64,000 nt of DNA, from the NCBI GenBank assembly GCA_024516035.1, contig CM044967.1:13319592-13383591 (forward strand), written 5' to 3'. Positions 23,644-35,064 of the stretch are shown here, piece after piece. The notes beneath the pieces were generated by a model. The model saw nothing but the letters and a program-made list of their open reading frames with translations. It was not told where the DNA came from and ran no database searches. The translations under genes and the position numbers were made by a program. The stretch is from Bactericera cockerelli (Eukaryota > Arthropoda > Insecta > Hemiptera > Triozidae). Every line of letters starts with the position of its first letter. Position 1 is the stretch's first letter.

Positions 23644-24901
23644 TTAGTAGCTGGTCGTGTAATTCGTTGGAGAAAAACACAAGCGTCTGTTGAAGGTTTT
23701 ACAAATCAATTCCCCATACACAATGCTAATAGTTGTTTAATTCATGCTAAGTTGATCATGGCTCTTGAGATCCAAGACAAGTAGTTTGTTTGCTCCATGT
23801 TCAGTAGTCTCATTGTTAGATAAGTTCATTAAGGCCCCATTTGTTTCGCTCGATACATGATGAAGAATTATCTACTTATGTTTCATCGGAATGTTGAACT
23901 CAGACGCGAAGTACCACTTTGTTGTAGAGGATTTTGACGTCTCGGCGCGTCGATGATATACATAATTGAACCTATTCCTTGAGGAATATGTGCAACGGTC
24001 TAAATAAGGTTTATAGGATCCGAGTAATTAAACGTCAACTCTGGCTGAAATGAACAGTCGCTGGGATTACTCTTGGCTATTTCAATGGCAAATAGCTAGT
24101 ATGCTTGATAAGTATGGCTAGAACTTTATTTAGTCTGTCAATAATGTTAGTTCATCATGAGTCATTGTGTCTTCGCTATTGATATCTATGTGGAGGTCTA
24201 GCTGGGGGACGTTATACAGAGTATACTGTAATAGAGAGTGTATCCTAAGTTCTAACCAGTTTAGCTGTCTGATGAATTCTAAGGGTTTAAATGCTAAGCA
24301 TTTTCCATTTTCATTACCATAATATAGCATTTAAAGATTTATGACAAAAGTGTTCGAGTTTTCTCCCCCCAAAGGAAGACGCCCTCTAGTATGGAGCTCA
24401 AACACAAACTATCTCAAGAGCACTGAAAAATATAAACATATCTCTTACAAATATTTGTTACCAAATTTCGATTACACCTCATTTTCGAACCCTGATTTTG
24501 AACAGGGGGTCCATTGTTTCGACACATCCACCGACAATAGACACGAGTATCTGGGGAATCTTTCTCAGTTTTATATCGTCACATAGTTGTTCACATGCCA
24601 GCAATATATTCCTAGCGCTGCTACCCGTAGAGCTACCAACAGTTGCCGGGTGTGGCAAAACGTTCATAGAATAACTTCCTGAGAGCAGTGAGAGCTCTGT
24701 AACTGTTTTCTGAGCGTAGAACACAAGAAAATAGTTTGTTTTTTGAAAAATAAAACCAAAAAGCACGTGGAAATTATTAATACGCTTGGAAACATGATTG
24801 TATTGTAGGTAGAGTGGTCTAACATTCGAATTGTAACCAGTTGTCTGCATGCCAGACTGGTTTGACTTGGGCGGCTTCATCTTCCGTTTGGTGTTTGGCA
24901 A
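23644..24901 (-). pseudogene. Decayed protein-coding region, family unknown
   Basis: The minus strand carries successive long frames. One of 140 codons runs 24901-24479 (ends near IVGGCVETMDPLFKI). A second frame, 24408-24130, has 93 codons with one TAA at 24333 (contains LGGENSNTF and YNVPQLDLHIDINSED). A third, 24095-24000, has 31 codons (SNPSDCSFQPELTFNY). A fourth, 24027-23644, has 128 codons with two stops (contains TTKWYFASEFNIPMK and KLLVLDLKSHDQLSMN). Residue use is balanced and unlike AT-rich spacer. Within the first frame TTTTCTTGTGTTCTACGCTC then AG at 24711-24710 is a fair 3' splice site, which would leave an in-frame 77-codon exon. Frameshifts and stops point to a dead transposon, integrated viral sequence or processed gene. 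I cannot name the family. Confidence 0.4.
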
Positions 24902-25170
24902 AAAATATCTACGTATAATGCATACAGTTCTATTGTTTTATAATAAGATACCATATATTGTTTTATATCTATTGTTTAATATTGAGATACCTATACCATA
25001 TGAGATAGCCAAAAGGGGGAATTGTGCCAAAAAACCTTTGCTTCAACCCACCGAGTAGAGCATGTAGAGTATTGTAGAGGATATCAGATGCGCTACCTCA
25101 CCAAACCCTTTCTTGAAATTTATGATGCGGACTAGATTCATTTCGCATGTTTCACCTAGCGAAAATGCAA
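24902..25170. other. AT-rich flank, nothing recognised
   Basis: Low-complexity TTTTATATCTATTG-type runs precede the GA tract; no feature supported. Confidence 0.35.
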
Positions 25171-25264
25171 AAAGGAGATAGAAGAAGAAAGAGATAGAGA
25201 GCGCAGAGAAAGAGATATGATAGGCAGAGCAAGAAGGGGGAGAGAAAGAGAGAGAGAGAAGAAA
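25171..25264 (-). repeat. GA-rich microsatellite tract
   Basis: Irregular GAGAAAGAGAGAGAG with GCAGAG interruptions over about 90 bases. Confidence 0.8.
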
Positions 25265-25774
25265 GCGTTTTCATAGCAGAAACACTAGGAGAGTAATAAA
25301 TCATCTTTTTGAGGTCAGACCGAGAAGAAATTTGCATAACTATACACAAAAAATAAGTTGTTCAGATTATTACATGAAGTTTTTCTTTGAATATATTTTT
25401 GTCAGTGCTTTTGTTGTCATAAATAGAGTTCCATTTTTCTTTCTTTCATAACTTTCCTCTAGGTACCATCTTAGAGCTCTTTGTATCAGAAGAAAGATTA
25501 GGTGTTTCTAAGCTAAGGCATTGTTCTCCTTATTTATAACACGGGTTTTACTACCACACCGCTTGAAGGTCGGAATCTTTACTCGAGTACTACCAAGTAA
25601 CGAGCTTTTCAATAAGAATTTATTTTGCCAGCTTACAATATAGATTTATTTACAATAAGAGGGTGACACGGTAGAATATATTTGAAAACCACATTGTTTC
25701 TTCCATCCCGATGTATTTATATGACTAATATTTTTATTTTATAATATTATGACTCTTTAAATTATTTGACCATT
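25265..25774. other. Non-coding stretch, nothing recognised
   Basis: AT-rich sequence up to the left TSD of element E2. Confidence 0.35.
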
Positions 25775-25782
25775 TCAATTGC

Positions 25783-26437
25783 GGGCGCATCACGATTCGT
25801 CTCGAAAAGGGTTTTTTAAAAAGGTTGGAATTTCAGGTATAAAAATGACCACACGATTCGTCTCAAAAATTTTTTTTTGGCGAAAAAGTAAACAACACGA
25901 TTCGTCTCAGTACGACAAGAAAATACGGTACATATTGAGGGATTTTTTATTAATCAACATTAAATTACGGAATTACCTTCTATGTATATCAGGCTTTGGC
26001 CTTCTATGTATTTTACCTAACCCAACTATATTCTTGAGGCATGGCCTTCTATGTATTTTACCTAACCCTACTATATTCTTGAGGCATGGCCTTCTATGTA
26101 TTTTACCTAACCCTACTATATTCCTGAGGCATGGCCTTCTATGTATTTTACCTAACCCTACTGTCAAACACTCAAATAAACACTGATAACAAAGATGACT
26201 GTGTTACTGGTTCAAAACAATAACATCGTGAACATCTCCATTTTATAGGGATTTTTTTTGGTGCGAGAGGGAATTTTTTCTTATGGGGATAGTTTGAAAG
26301 GGATATTATATATTTTCGATTTTTGAGTATTTGAGACGAATCGTGTTATGAGACGAATCGTGTTTTGTTTTTCTTGAGACGAATCGTGTTGTGAAAAAGG
26401 TCACCTCAGGTAGTTTGAGACGAATCGTGAAAACCCC
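25783..26437. mobile_element. Element E2: 655-bp element with iterated termini and shared core
   Basis: A perfect 8-bp direct repeat, TCAATTGC, flanks the element (25775-25782 and 26438-26445). The outermost 21 bases form a terminal inverted repeat, GGGCGCATCACGATTCGTCTC against GGGGTTTTCACGATTCGTCTC on the other strand (17 of 21 match). The 13-mer CACGATTCGTCTC occurs three times on the left (25791, 25852, 25896). Its complement GAGACGAATCGTG occurs four times on the right (26333, 26350, 26376, 26417). The centre holds the same 45-bp minisatellite as E1, in the opposite orientation. There is no transposase. The E1 and E2 terminal motifs differ but share the pattern G(A/G)GACG-AATC, so they may descend from one binding site. 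The intact TSD and near-identical motif copies suggest a fairly young insertion. Confidence 0.85.
25998..26166 (+). repeat. 45-bp minisatellite, about 3.7 units, core of E2
   Basis: GGCCTTCTATG recurs at 25998, 26043, 26088 and 26133, exactly 45 bases apart. Most of each unit (TATTTTACCTAACCC and TACTATA) is identical to the complement of the E1 unit. The edges differ (TTCTTGAG here, AACTCAAG there). Units within this locus differ at only one or two positions, so each array appears homogenised locally. Confidence 0.85.
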
Positions 26438-26445
26438 TCAATTGC

Positions 26446-27046
26446 ACAGGTTTAGAACTGAATGTACACAGATATCTCCCTAAATAATAATATATAATCC
26501 GAGCCATATTTTTGCTGTTGTAAATTTTAAGTGCTATGAGTGACTCAAAGGTAATACCTAGTTGTTTTTGGAAAAGCTCGTTTAAATGTTTTCATATTCA
26601 AGGAAGCTAAAAAATACATTCATCTCGTCCATTAAGTACAAAAGTAATGCAGCAATAAAAAATAGAGGCTATTCAAACTAAGAAACCCTAATAATATTAC
26701 CATTAAACTTTTTCGTGGGTACCACATGGGCGTTTTTTTAAGCACAGGTTGAAAGGGGGACGGATTTTCATAACGTTTTAGCCTTCGTTAGAGATATTAT
26801 TCCAAACCTTTCCCGGAACGATTTTTTTCGAAGAGAATTTTCAAAAATAATATCCTCGCGTGAGAAATAGCCATAAAATCTCGGAAAAACAAATCACAAA
26901 TTATACAGTTTGACTAGAGGTGGTAAACGCAGAACGCCAGAGGGGATGATTCTATCACTACAACTAAGTAGTGGGTACTTTACCGGTGGTAATTCTGGGG
27001 TAGCTCTGTAGTGTTTGTTCTTCTCACTCGTAGCCTCGCATTATGT
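26446..27046. other. Non-coding stretch, nothing recognised
   Basis: AT-rich sequence between E2 and the SINE-like head. Confidence 0.35.
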
Positions 27047-27119
27047 TTAGTCGGTGGTGTAGTGGTGGGGTTTCCTACTGCAGGATAGTGTGGGTTCAAA
27101 TCCCTGGTGAATTCACAGA
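27047..27119 (+). repeat. tRNA-derived SINE head or tRNA pseudogene with A and B boxes
   Basis: TGGTGTAGTGG (from about 27055) is a perfect A box and GGGTTCAAATCCC (about 27092-27104) a perfect B box, spaced as in a tRNA. The whole does not close into a full cloverleaf by eye and no CCA-ready acceptor stem is evident, so a SINE head is favoured. It could still recruit RNA polymerase III. Confidence 0.5.
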
Positions 27120-29384
27120 AATTAATCTCTCCCAAAGTTGGTGAGATTCACCTCATTCACATTCAAGTAGTAGTCAGTGACGGCTTGATAGAAAATTATG
27201 CAGTATGCACGTAATTCGTAGATTTTTGTATTTAAGGTGCAAAAAGTTATCTTGATGTTTAAATAAATCACTTTGGTTTTATCAAAGATATTCCATCTAC
27301 CATCTATGAGCGTTCTGGTTTCTAAATTTGTAAAACTGACAGAAAGATCCTCTGAAAAAACTAAATGGACTTCACATTCAGAGGAAATACAGAAAATCAC
27401 ACGTTGTACAAGTCCAAGACGAACAATACACGCCTCTAACAGATTTTACTCATGTCAGTAGACTTTATTCAATTAAATGAAATTACTCTTTGAAAAGAAA
27501 AGAGAAAAGGAAAGCATTGTAGGAACCGACTCCAAGAATAGACGACGAGAAGGAGAAAAAAATGTTGGATTTGAAAGGATTACGGGAATTAAGCTTGAAA
27601 AATCACTCACTGTATAAAAGATTAATGTTCGCCGTACCAGGACAGATGTCCGTTTTTATTACACATAAGTACACTTTTTTCTTTTGGGAGCAAAAAAACC
27701 TTATTATTTTTATAAATAGGTACTTGATGTATTTTTATTTATTTAAGGGGATTCATCATCGTCAATAATCTCTGTGTTCCTACTTAGGGTATTGTTGAGG
27801 CTTTGTGGCTGCCAAGTGGATGATGCTTCCTCTGGATCTCATTGTGCTTTGTACACGTAGACCTGCGAGATAGAGTGTGAGTGCTATGCTAGCACAGCAC
27901 TGTGATAGAAAAGTGAGAAGTAGTACTACATTAAAGTATAGATTTAGAGTTATGAATACTAGATCAAAACCGGTACTTTTTCGCCGCAATCGACCGTTGA
28001 CAAGCACTATGTGTAGATTCTATAGTATAAAATTTGTGCAATTCTTCGCTAAGGCTATTGCCATTATGGAACACAGTGGTTTGTTCGAGTTTTCGTTGCA
28101 AGAGAAAAGTACCTAATGCTAACAGCCGAAGGTATCATATTGGCAAATAAGTCTTTCTTTCGTTTCAAATCCAACAATTTTTTAGAGAAAAGTGTCCTTA
28201 GGAATTCCTTAATCACAAAAAGTTCTACGAAAACTCCATCAGTAGGTGATACTTGTCATAATTAGTGTTAAAGATCTAAATATGTATTGGAAATAAAAGA
28301 ACACTTTCTACCTACTCATAGAAATAATCTATACTTGTATTTATGATAGGACTATACATAATTATATTACCGTTAGTATCTCTTTTCTTTATTTTTATTG
28401 AAAATATACAATGATTACGCAGTTTATTGAAAAAGTTTTAAAAGAGTTTCCAATGATTCTAAACGCTCCATTGTCTGCCTAGTTCTCAAACGACCAACCT
28501 TGAAACTCAAACAGAAATTAGGTCAAGAAAGCAATAGGCCAGTTGACCCTGCGTCAAAATAAAAGATCCGAGAATAACAGTAAACACATTTACCACACCG
28601 TACATAACGGTACAGCAACAGACTACTGTTGCGTCAAGTGTTAAATAGAAGGGTTAAAGCGTAAACAAAACTCATTTCACGTAATCGTCATCTTTTGTTG
28701 ATTTTATTGACAATTGTCAAACCCCTTTTTTCCAAACAAAAAGAACTTGAATGATTCCCTCAGGAGACATTAAAAGAAAAAGTCAAAGGAGTAGTTTACT
28801 TTTACGGATCATGAACACCGACTCAGTAAATATTACGGGACATATTGAGAAGAATAGCTTCCCAATAACGATCCTTTGTCATGCCAGGGCTTCTAATGTA
28901 ATCAACGACTCACTGAATGATTTGAAATGGTGGATCTTCTAATAAAGACTGTGAAATAATTATTGCACTTTGTGGATTCTGTTTCTTTTATATTAAACAA
29001 AGGTTTGTTTACAAACATTTTAATATACGACAAAAAATACATCGAAGTCTAGATCAAATACAAGATTAATTAATAATCTAGAGAAATATATTTATTGAAC
29101 AATTCTTACGGTGATCTAGCCTAACGCAGCTAAAAACCTAATCTGTATTTCTTTTGAATTTAATTCGACAAATTATTGTAATACTAATATAATCAGGTTT
29201 CTATACACTAGGCAAAATGAGAGCCACTTTCAGATCAAGTTGATTTTCAACTAATTTCAAATATCCTGCCGGTATCTGGTCTTGTGGGTCCCCTGGCAAG
29301 AATATAACTCTTCTGGCTTCAAACTTTTAAAGTTCATTATATCTCATTGTTACACATTTTTATCAATAACTTTTAGTCTCTTGA
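27120..29384. other. Non-coding stretch with a dispersed-motif copy
   Basis: Short frames only. A minus-strand copy of the AACTTCTCACTTTTCT core lies at 27907-27921. No genes recognised. Confidence 0.35.
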
Positions 29385-29548
29385 AAAAAGGAAGAGAGAG
29401 AAAGAGAGCACGTTTCTTTTGTTCTTAATGTATAAAAAAAAACACAATGGAAATATGAGCAAATTAAAACTGAGAGAGAGAGATACATAGAGATACACGA
29501 GGAAGAAAGAAGCAAGCGAAAAGAGAGAAGAAGAAGAAGAACGCACAA
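29385..29548 (-). repeat. GA-rich low-complexity tract
   Basis: GAGAGAGAAAGAGAG runs and GAAGAAGAAG runs dominate 160 bases. The Ser/Leu-rich minus-strand frames of about 70 codons here are products of the repeat. Confidence 0.75.
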
Positions 29549-31237
29549 AGAAGATTCTCTTGGTAGAGTTGTGGATGTTAACAAAAATGAGGAACAAGAA
29601 GAAGAATGTTCAAATGTGGGCGAAACAAAGCCGAGAAGATGAATGTGGGAGAGAAGGTATTCAAAGTGTACTGTACATACTCAACAACATTCTACATCTG
29701 CGGATGACACCAACAACAAAAACCACACACACTCACATTATCAACTACATTACAAACAAACATTAAACTAACAGAAACCACAAGAAGAGAACACATAAAA
29801 CTTATGAATGAACCAGAGTATTATGATTATAAAATCGTAAAAAGCGTGCACCGACGTTTTGTGGTTGAAAAGTACGCACTTTCCAGACTTGAAACCGATT
29901 TAAATGCGAGAATAGTTATTAAATGATTTAGAGGCACTTGAGGAGTGTATTAAAATTTATTATTGGTTCTCGTGGCGAGCGACTTTATTCCTCGATAGAA
30001 GAAGCTCAGTAACTTATTCAGAGTAAAATAAAGTTATGATATGGAGCTGAGTTTCATCTGGCTTCTGGTATTGAGCAACGAGTTAAAATTTAATTCGCAT
30101 TTGTTACACACACTGTGTTCTGTGCTGGACGTTGATTCACGTGTTGCGTGGGAGTGGGAGACCTATTAAAACATTCAATGACCCACGCGAGGCTGAGTCA
30201 ATCACATCAGCAGCAATATCAGCGCATCAGCATGACCGGTGTCTTCACCGGGTTCATTCATCGTTCCTCCGGTGAACAAACAATCGTCTTTTACACTCTA
30301 CGCAAGCACCACAATTCACTCAAAGTTATTCCTCACAATGCATTCATTTACATAAAAATTCAACCTTGAATAAGTTTAGAACCCCAGACTCCTGAAGCAC
30401 AAATCAATAAATGTCTGGTCTACTACCAAAACAGTTAGAATAAATATATTACAAATGATTTCAACCTGTTCAGAGCACAACAATGCTGGTTATTTAGATT
30501 TTTGTTGAAAATTATGCAAATGTATTGAATATTTTAGTTTGCTCCCATGTAATATAAATAAATTTGCATCTATTTGAATACGGGATACACCATAGACCCT
30601 ACGTCTAACCCAATATAAATTATTTAATCATTTATATTCTCTAGGTACGAAAAAGTCAATGAGTCTGTCTGTACTTGTTTTTCGTACAAATATGTTAATT
30701 TTTAACCTACTTTTCTAATCTGTTGCACATTTTCGTTTATAGTTCATTGTGTTGAGATGAGTCTTTTGAACTTGAGGAGGAATTTTTGAGCTCATGTTTG
30801 TTGATGAGAGCGAGAGTGTTGGTGTTGTGTAATTTAGCTCGGAGCTAGTTGAGAGTGCATACATGGGGGACATCACAGGTGCAGCTAAAGGGACCCGTCA
30901 ACACGTGGGCGATGCGATTCGGAAGTCTGTTGCACGCAACTGCATTTGAGTTAAATAGTAACTTTAAAAAATGATGCTATCACTTTATCTACGATGATAA
31001 TGTTTTAAATTTATGTCGTCTGTTCCGGTCATAAAGGACAACAACCCTTCGTAAAAAAACCCTTCAGACCTGCACAAAAAAATGAAAAGCCCAAAAATGG
31101 CCGTATTAAACCATGAAACAAATTAACCATTACAAATGGTTATTCCTTATTCTTCTATTTTGGCATACACACCCCATAATACTATTGCATTTACGTGTAT
31201 ATTGTCCGTAGTGAGGCTCTGACCTGACCCTGCTAGG
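29549..31237. other. Non-coding stretch
   Basis: No supported gene. Around 30236-30284 short inverted words (TTCACCGG...CCGGTGAA) occur. The remainder is AT-rich and unique-looking. Confidence 0.35.
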
Positions 31238-31259
31238 AAAAAAAAAAAAAAAAAAAAAA
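31238..31259 (+). repeat. 22-base poly(A) tract
   Basis: A run of 22 A residues, possibly a retroposon tail. The preceding 200 bases are not recognised as a SINE and no TSD was found. Confidence 0.7.
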
Positions 31260-31421
31260 CGTGTGGTATATTCTCATTAGGTAGTTGTGTTTAATTCAGT
31301 CCCTTAGCCAAGTACAGGGGAATTACTAGTGTATTATATGAATATGCTACATAGTTGACTATCTGGTTTATATTTTTTTTTTAAACAATTTTAACATTTT
31401 CCATTTCTATTTCTGTTGCAG

Positions 31422-31477
31422 GTAATACAAAGTACCAAGAAGCATTTAGATCAGAACCTCTGATAGTCCCCAGTGCG
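31422..31477 (+). CDS. Candidate 56-nt internal exon
   Basis: A pyrimidine-rich run (CATTTTCCATTTCTATTTCT) leads to GTTGCAG at 31415-31421, a strong 3' splice site. GTGAGT at 31478-31483 is a strong 5' splice site. One frame between them is open and reads NTKYQEAFRSEPLIVPSA, entering in phase 1 and leaving in phase 0. The peptide is not recognised. No partner exon can be proven, though 34780-34974 and 45344-45385 are other plus-strand candidates. A 56-nt sequence with good splice sites can occur by chance in 64 kb, so this remains a candidate. Confidence 0.35.
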
Positions 31478-32623
31478 GTGAGTTACCCCAGCTCAATTAC
31501 TCAAGCGCTCGATAGATGGTGCAAAATAAACACATTTATTGAGAGTAGAAAAAAATCTCTTATCGAAGATAGTATCGAGGTTGTTGATTTGCACCGACCA
31601 GTAACACAACTTTACTTCAGATGACATAAGCATTATTGAAAAATCTCATGTCCACTTTAAATACATCAAACCAACTTGTATGTAAATGATAATGGTCCAG
31701 AACGCTTGAGTCTCTGCTAGTGTAACCTAACTTACTTTTTACCTACTTAATTTTTATTACCATCTTCGGGTTTACTCGATTCAATAAATTTCTTCCACTG
31801 CTTGGCTGGCCGAGTGGTCTGACCATTCAGGTGAAATGGATTTTCTTCAATTGTATTTGACAGTAAATTATCTGTCCACTTCAATGTAATTCAAGACAGT
31901 TATTAAAAATCTGAAGGAGTTTCTTAACGATCCGGTGATGATGGCACCATGAGATGTAGTGAGATCGGACTTACTATTAGGGCGAAATTAACAGACAAAA
32001 TTGAGAACTTAATTTTGACTTTGCATCGCTTTTCCTCATCTAAGACAATACGAAAAATCTAGACTGAGCTCCTCAGAGGAATTACAAAAACGTCTATTAA
32101 TTTCGCCCTTAGAGTACTAATGTACTTACTAAAAGTTACAGAACTAAAATAACTAAATTATAAAAAATATTTTACTACAAGAACAACAGTTAAATTAAAA
32201 AATGTAATGTTTTCTCTAAAACTTGCTTACTTTGTACGAGGTTTTCAACGTTTTCATTCATTTCATGTCGATGTTCTTCCTGGTCTGAATAGAAATACTA
32301 GCCTAGGGAGCAGCCATTTTGTTTTTTTTATCTGTTCACATTGAAAAGAGTTACTAACAAAGTACCTATTACATTGTAAGGTATTAGAGTATGTTTTTTA
32401 CTCAAAACTCACGACAAGCCATTAATATGGAGACCCGGTTAGATAAGAGGATGCCCATCCCCCAGTGAACACTCGTCAGAATAACTTCCGTTTCATATGT
32501 TTCCTAGCCGGGTTTCCTTGGTGATATCTCTATAAAATGTTAACTGAGTGCTTAATATTGTCAGGGCAAGGGAAGTTTAGGAGGTATGGTGTCAGAAGGT
32601 ACAACTCTTTATGAATACAGTTA
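31478..32623. other. Non-coding stretch with an A-box-like tRNA scrap
   Basis: TGGCCGAGTGG at about 31807-31817 matches an A box, but no B box follows, so it is at most a truncated SINE head. Nothing else is recognised before the MITE at 32626. Confidence 0.35.
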
Positions 32624-32625
32624 TA

Positions 32626-32765
32626 CAGTTGAACCTGGATATAAGAGAACAAGTTCTAGTTCAAAATTTCCTCTCAGGTCAAAGGAAGAGCTCTTTACCA
32701 GATAAACCTGGATATAAGAGAGAAAAATCTGATTCCTAGAGTTCTCTTTTATCCAGGTATGACTG
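32626..32765. mobile_element. Pogo/Tigger-like MITE, copy P1 (140 bp)
   Basis: The left end CAGTTGAACCTGGATATAAG and the right end, read on the other strand as CAGTCATACCTGGATAAAAG, form terminal inverted repeats of about 25 bp flanked by TA on both sides (32624-32625 and 32766-32767). The TIR words GGATATAAGAGA also recur internally. CAGT-starting TIRs of this AACCTxGATAT type with TA duplication are typical of pogo/Tigger-related MITEs in animals. A minus-strand copy of the dispersed motif begins nine bases downstream. Confidence 0.7.
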
Positions 32766-33463
32766 TAGTAATTAGCAGAAAAAGTGAGAAGTTTTTACTA
32801 GATTTACATGAATATCAAAACATTATTGTTTGCTTTTTCTCATTTTCATTCACATATCTCTTATGATTATAAACCATAGCGAACAGTCTCCCTTTTAGAC
32901 ATAAACCTATCCATTTTTGCTTTAAGGTCAAAAAGACAATAACGAATTTCTGTACCATATAAGTAGTTAGCCAAGTTGACTTTGAATCGTATTACATAAT
33001 GTCAAAAATACATTACATTGCGTTCTATAGGGTCAGGAAAGTAAATGGACAGGGAACAAAAGTCGTCAAAAACATTGGTTGGTTCAGTGACATAAAATTC
33101 CTACAGGCACATGTACATATTATACGTCCTATATAGAAATGGGACACTGATACTGATGCCTACATCTATTTTTATTTTTGTCAAGACTCAAGAGCGCTTC
33201 AAACTCAACACAAATAAATTCACATTTAGATTTGGATCAGATTGTTTGGTTTATTTATTTAGTCTCTAATTTTTTTTTAAAGTGTAGAACTAAATATTTT
33301 AAATAATGACCTTCTACCTTATTGTCTTGACGACTGAGAAACAGTCCACAGAACTGTGTATCAGATTATCATGGCCCAGCGGTATAGTGGTCTACAAGCT
33401 TGCTTTTTTTTAAACTGACTTGGAACTAAATTAACCATCTGAATATCTGAAGGCATAGAAACA

Positions 33464-33618
33464 CAGTCGAATCTGGTTATAAGAGAACTGGATACAAGAG
33501 ACAAAATTTTAAGGTCAAATTTATCTCCCTATAAGGGAAGAAAACCTCTCTATAAGAGAAACTTGGATATTAGAGAAAAATTCTGATCCCTTGAGTTCTC
33601 TTATGTCCGGTTTGACTG
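33464..33618. mobile_element. Pogo/Tigger-like MITE, copy P2 (155 bp)
   Basis: CAGTCGAATCTGGTTATAAG on the left and the complement of TTATGTCCGGTTTGACTG on the right form the inverted termini. The right flank is TA; the left flank is CA, one substitution away. Internal TATAAGAGA words match copy P1. Confidence 0.7.
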
Positions 33619-34779
33619 TAAAAGTAGAAACTTATTAATTTTTTAAACTTGTTACAATCTCATTATGTATCTCTATTGCTTCAAAGGGTTTAGCACACTG
33701 CACTCAAAAATATTAATTTTGTTTTCATCAACATGTTTGTGTTGCTTTGTTTGTAATAGTTTTATGTTATTGCTATCGAAAACTGGACCAAAAATTAAGG
33801 AGAAGAGGAATGGATTCATGAATCTTTGCTAATAATATTATGATTTTGTTTTCTTTGAAAAACTCCTTGTATCATGTTAGAGCATTGTAGGTAATTTATG
33901 AAAATGTCATTTTGTGTAAAGAAAATTGTATCATTGTGTACCATAACTGTCTCTTTTTGTTTATATTTGTATATTATGTAAATGTATGTTATATTTTCAA
34001 ATAAATCTACAACTTTTGTTGTGAATATGTTTCTAATAATATCTAGTGTTATTTAACTGGTCCTATAATATTTTTTCTTGCTACTTTTTCTGTAAGTAGT
34101 GTAGGGATACATAAAATATGCAACGGTCCTGTTGAAGTAATATCAGACAGTCTCACAACGGTATGGTTTAGCATTGATAAGGTGCCGCGGGTTTGAGTTA
34201 GGTAAACAGTAAACAGTCATGGATACAGTGCGGTCAGTGTCTGAGTGCCACACTTTTCCTCAAGAACTTTCGCCTCCTCAAAAAAAGGGTAAAAAAGACA
34301 TCAGTCTATTTTTTCGAAATTAAAACTGATGATTTCCTGATTCCAAAAATACAATACATCACAATAATCTCATTATCCTCGTGAGACTGACACTTAAAAA
34401 GAGTCCTTTCAATCTATTTCTTCGTCACTCACAAGAAAAAAGAAACGAGATTTCTTTTCTCTTGTGCTTCAAAGGGCTAAAGACTCCGAAGTCCCACATA
34501 TAAATCATGTCACGAGATTCAAAATAGCCACAGTCTCTCCACTATAGGTTTTGATATCCGCCATTCAACACAAAAACCTGCTCTCCTGGAACATATTTAA
34601 ATTTCAGGCCAACATTATTTTAATTTATTGTCCAACCGTTTCCATTTAGTGGAAACGGTTCCACAACCTGTTGTAGAGAGCTTCGCTAGCTATTATTATT
34701 TTCATTATAACCACTATATCGTCTTTCTTATCGTAACTGGCTAACTGGTAGAGTAGGGTACTTGTTACCTGACATTCAG
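33619..34779 (+). other. Non-coding stretch with a possible poly(A) signal
   Basis: AATAAA at 34000-34005 is preceded by TGTATATTATGTAAATGTA (UGUA-type words) and followed by the GT-rich ACTTTTGTTGTG. This is the layout of an animal 3' UTR end on the plus strand. No coding exon was found immediately upstream, so the signal may belong to a repeat or be coincidental. A perfect 11-bp hairpin with loop TTTAG lies at 34634-34660. Confidence 0.3.
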
Positions 34780-34974
34780 GGTTTCAGCTTTTTACTCACC
34801 TCAAAACACCAAATAGAAGATAAAATTTCATCCAATAGTCGAAAATTTCTAAACCATTCTACCCGTCAACAGAAAAGTAACAATATATCAATGGGCTCAC
34901 TGCAAAAACTTAACAATACAAAAACCAGACCAAGTGCCGGCCGCGTGAACAAAAACATTTCCGAATTAAAAAAT
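34780..34974 (+). CDS. Candidate 195-nt internal exon, or spurious frame
   Basis: ACATTCAG ending at 34779 could be a 3' splice site and AAT|GTAAGT at 34975 is a strong 5' splice site. The intervening 65 codons are open and in phase 0 at both ends. The peptide is basic and polar with no domain (contains SMGSLQKLNNTKTRPSAGRV), as in a disordered region. Against this, the pyrimidine tract is weak, and the preceding TAACTGGTAGAGTAGG...GGTTTCAGC looks like a decayed tRNA-type SINE head, which would explain the apparent acceptor. Confidence 0.25.
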
Positions 34975-35008
34975 GTAAGTAAAAGAACCCATTACCTTTG
35001 GATTCCAA

Positions 35009-35064
35009 GTAGAACTTCTCACTTTTGAAAATAAATTTTCAAATCATAAAAGTGAGAAGTTTTT
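35009..35064. repeat. Inverted pair of the dispersed motif
   Basis: AACTTCTCACTTTT at 35013-35026 faces AAAAGTGAGAAGTT at 35048-35061, perfect 14-bp arms with a 21-base AT-rich spacer. This arrangement parallels the tighter pair at 42504-42546. Confidence 0.7.

Noticed and set aside
29363..29597. Ser/Leu-rich minus-strand frames with membrane-like look
   Set aside because: Translation of a GA-rich tract.
33373..33405. tRNA-like A box (CAGCGGTATAGTGG)
   Set aside because: No B box follows within a tRNA length; too weak to list.
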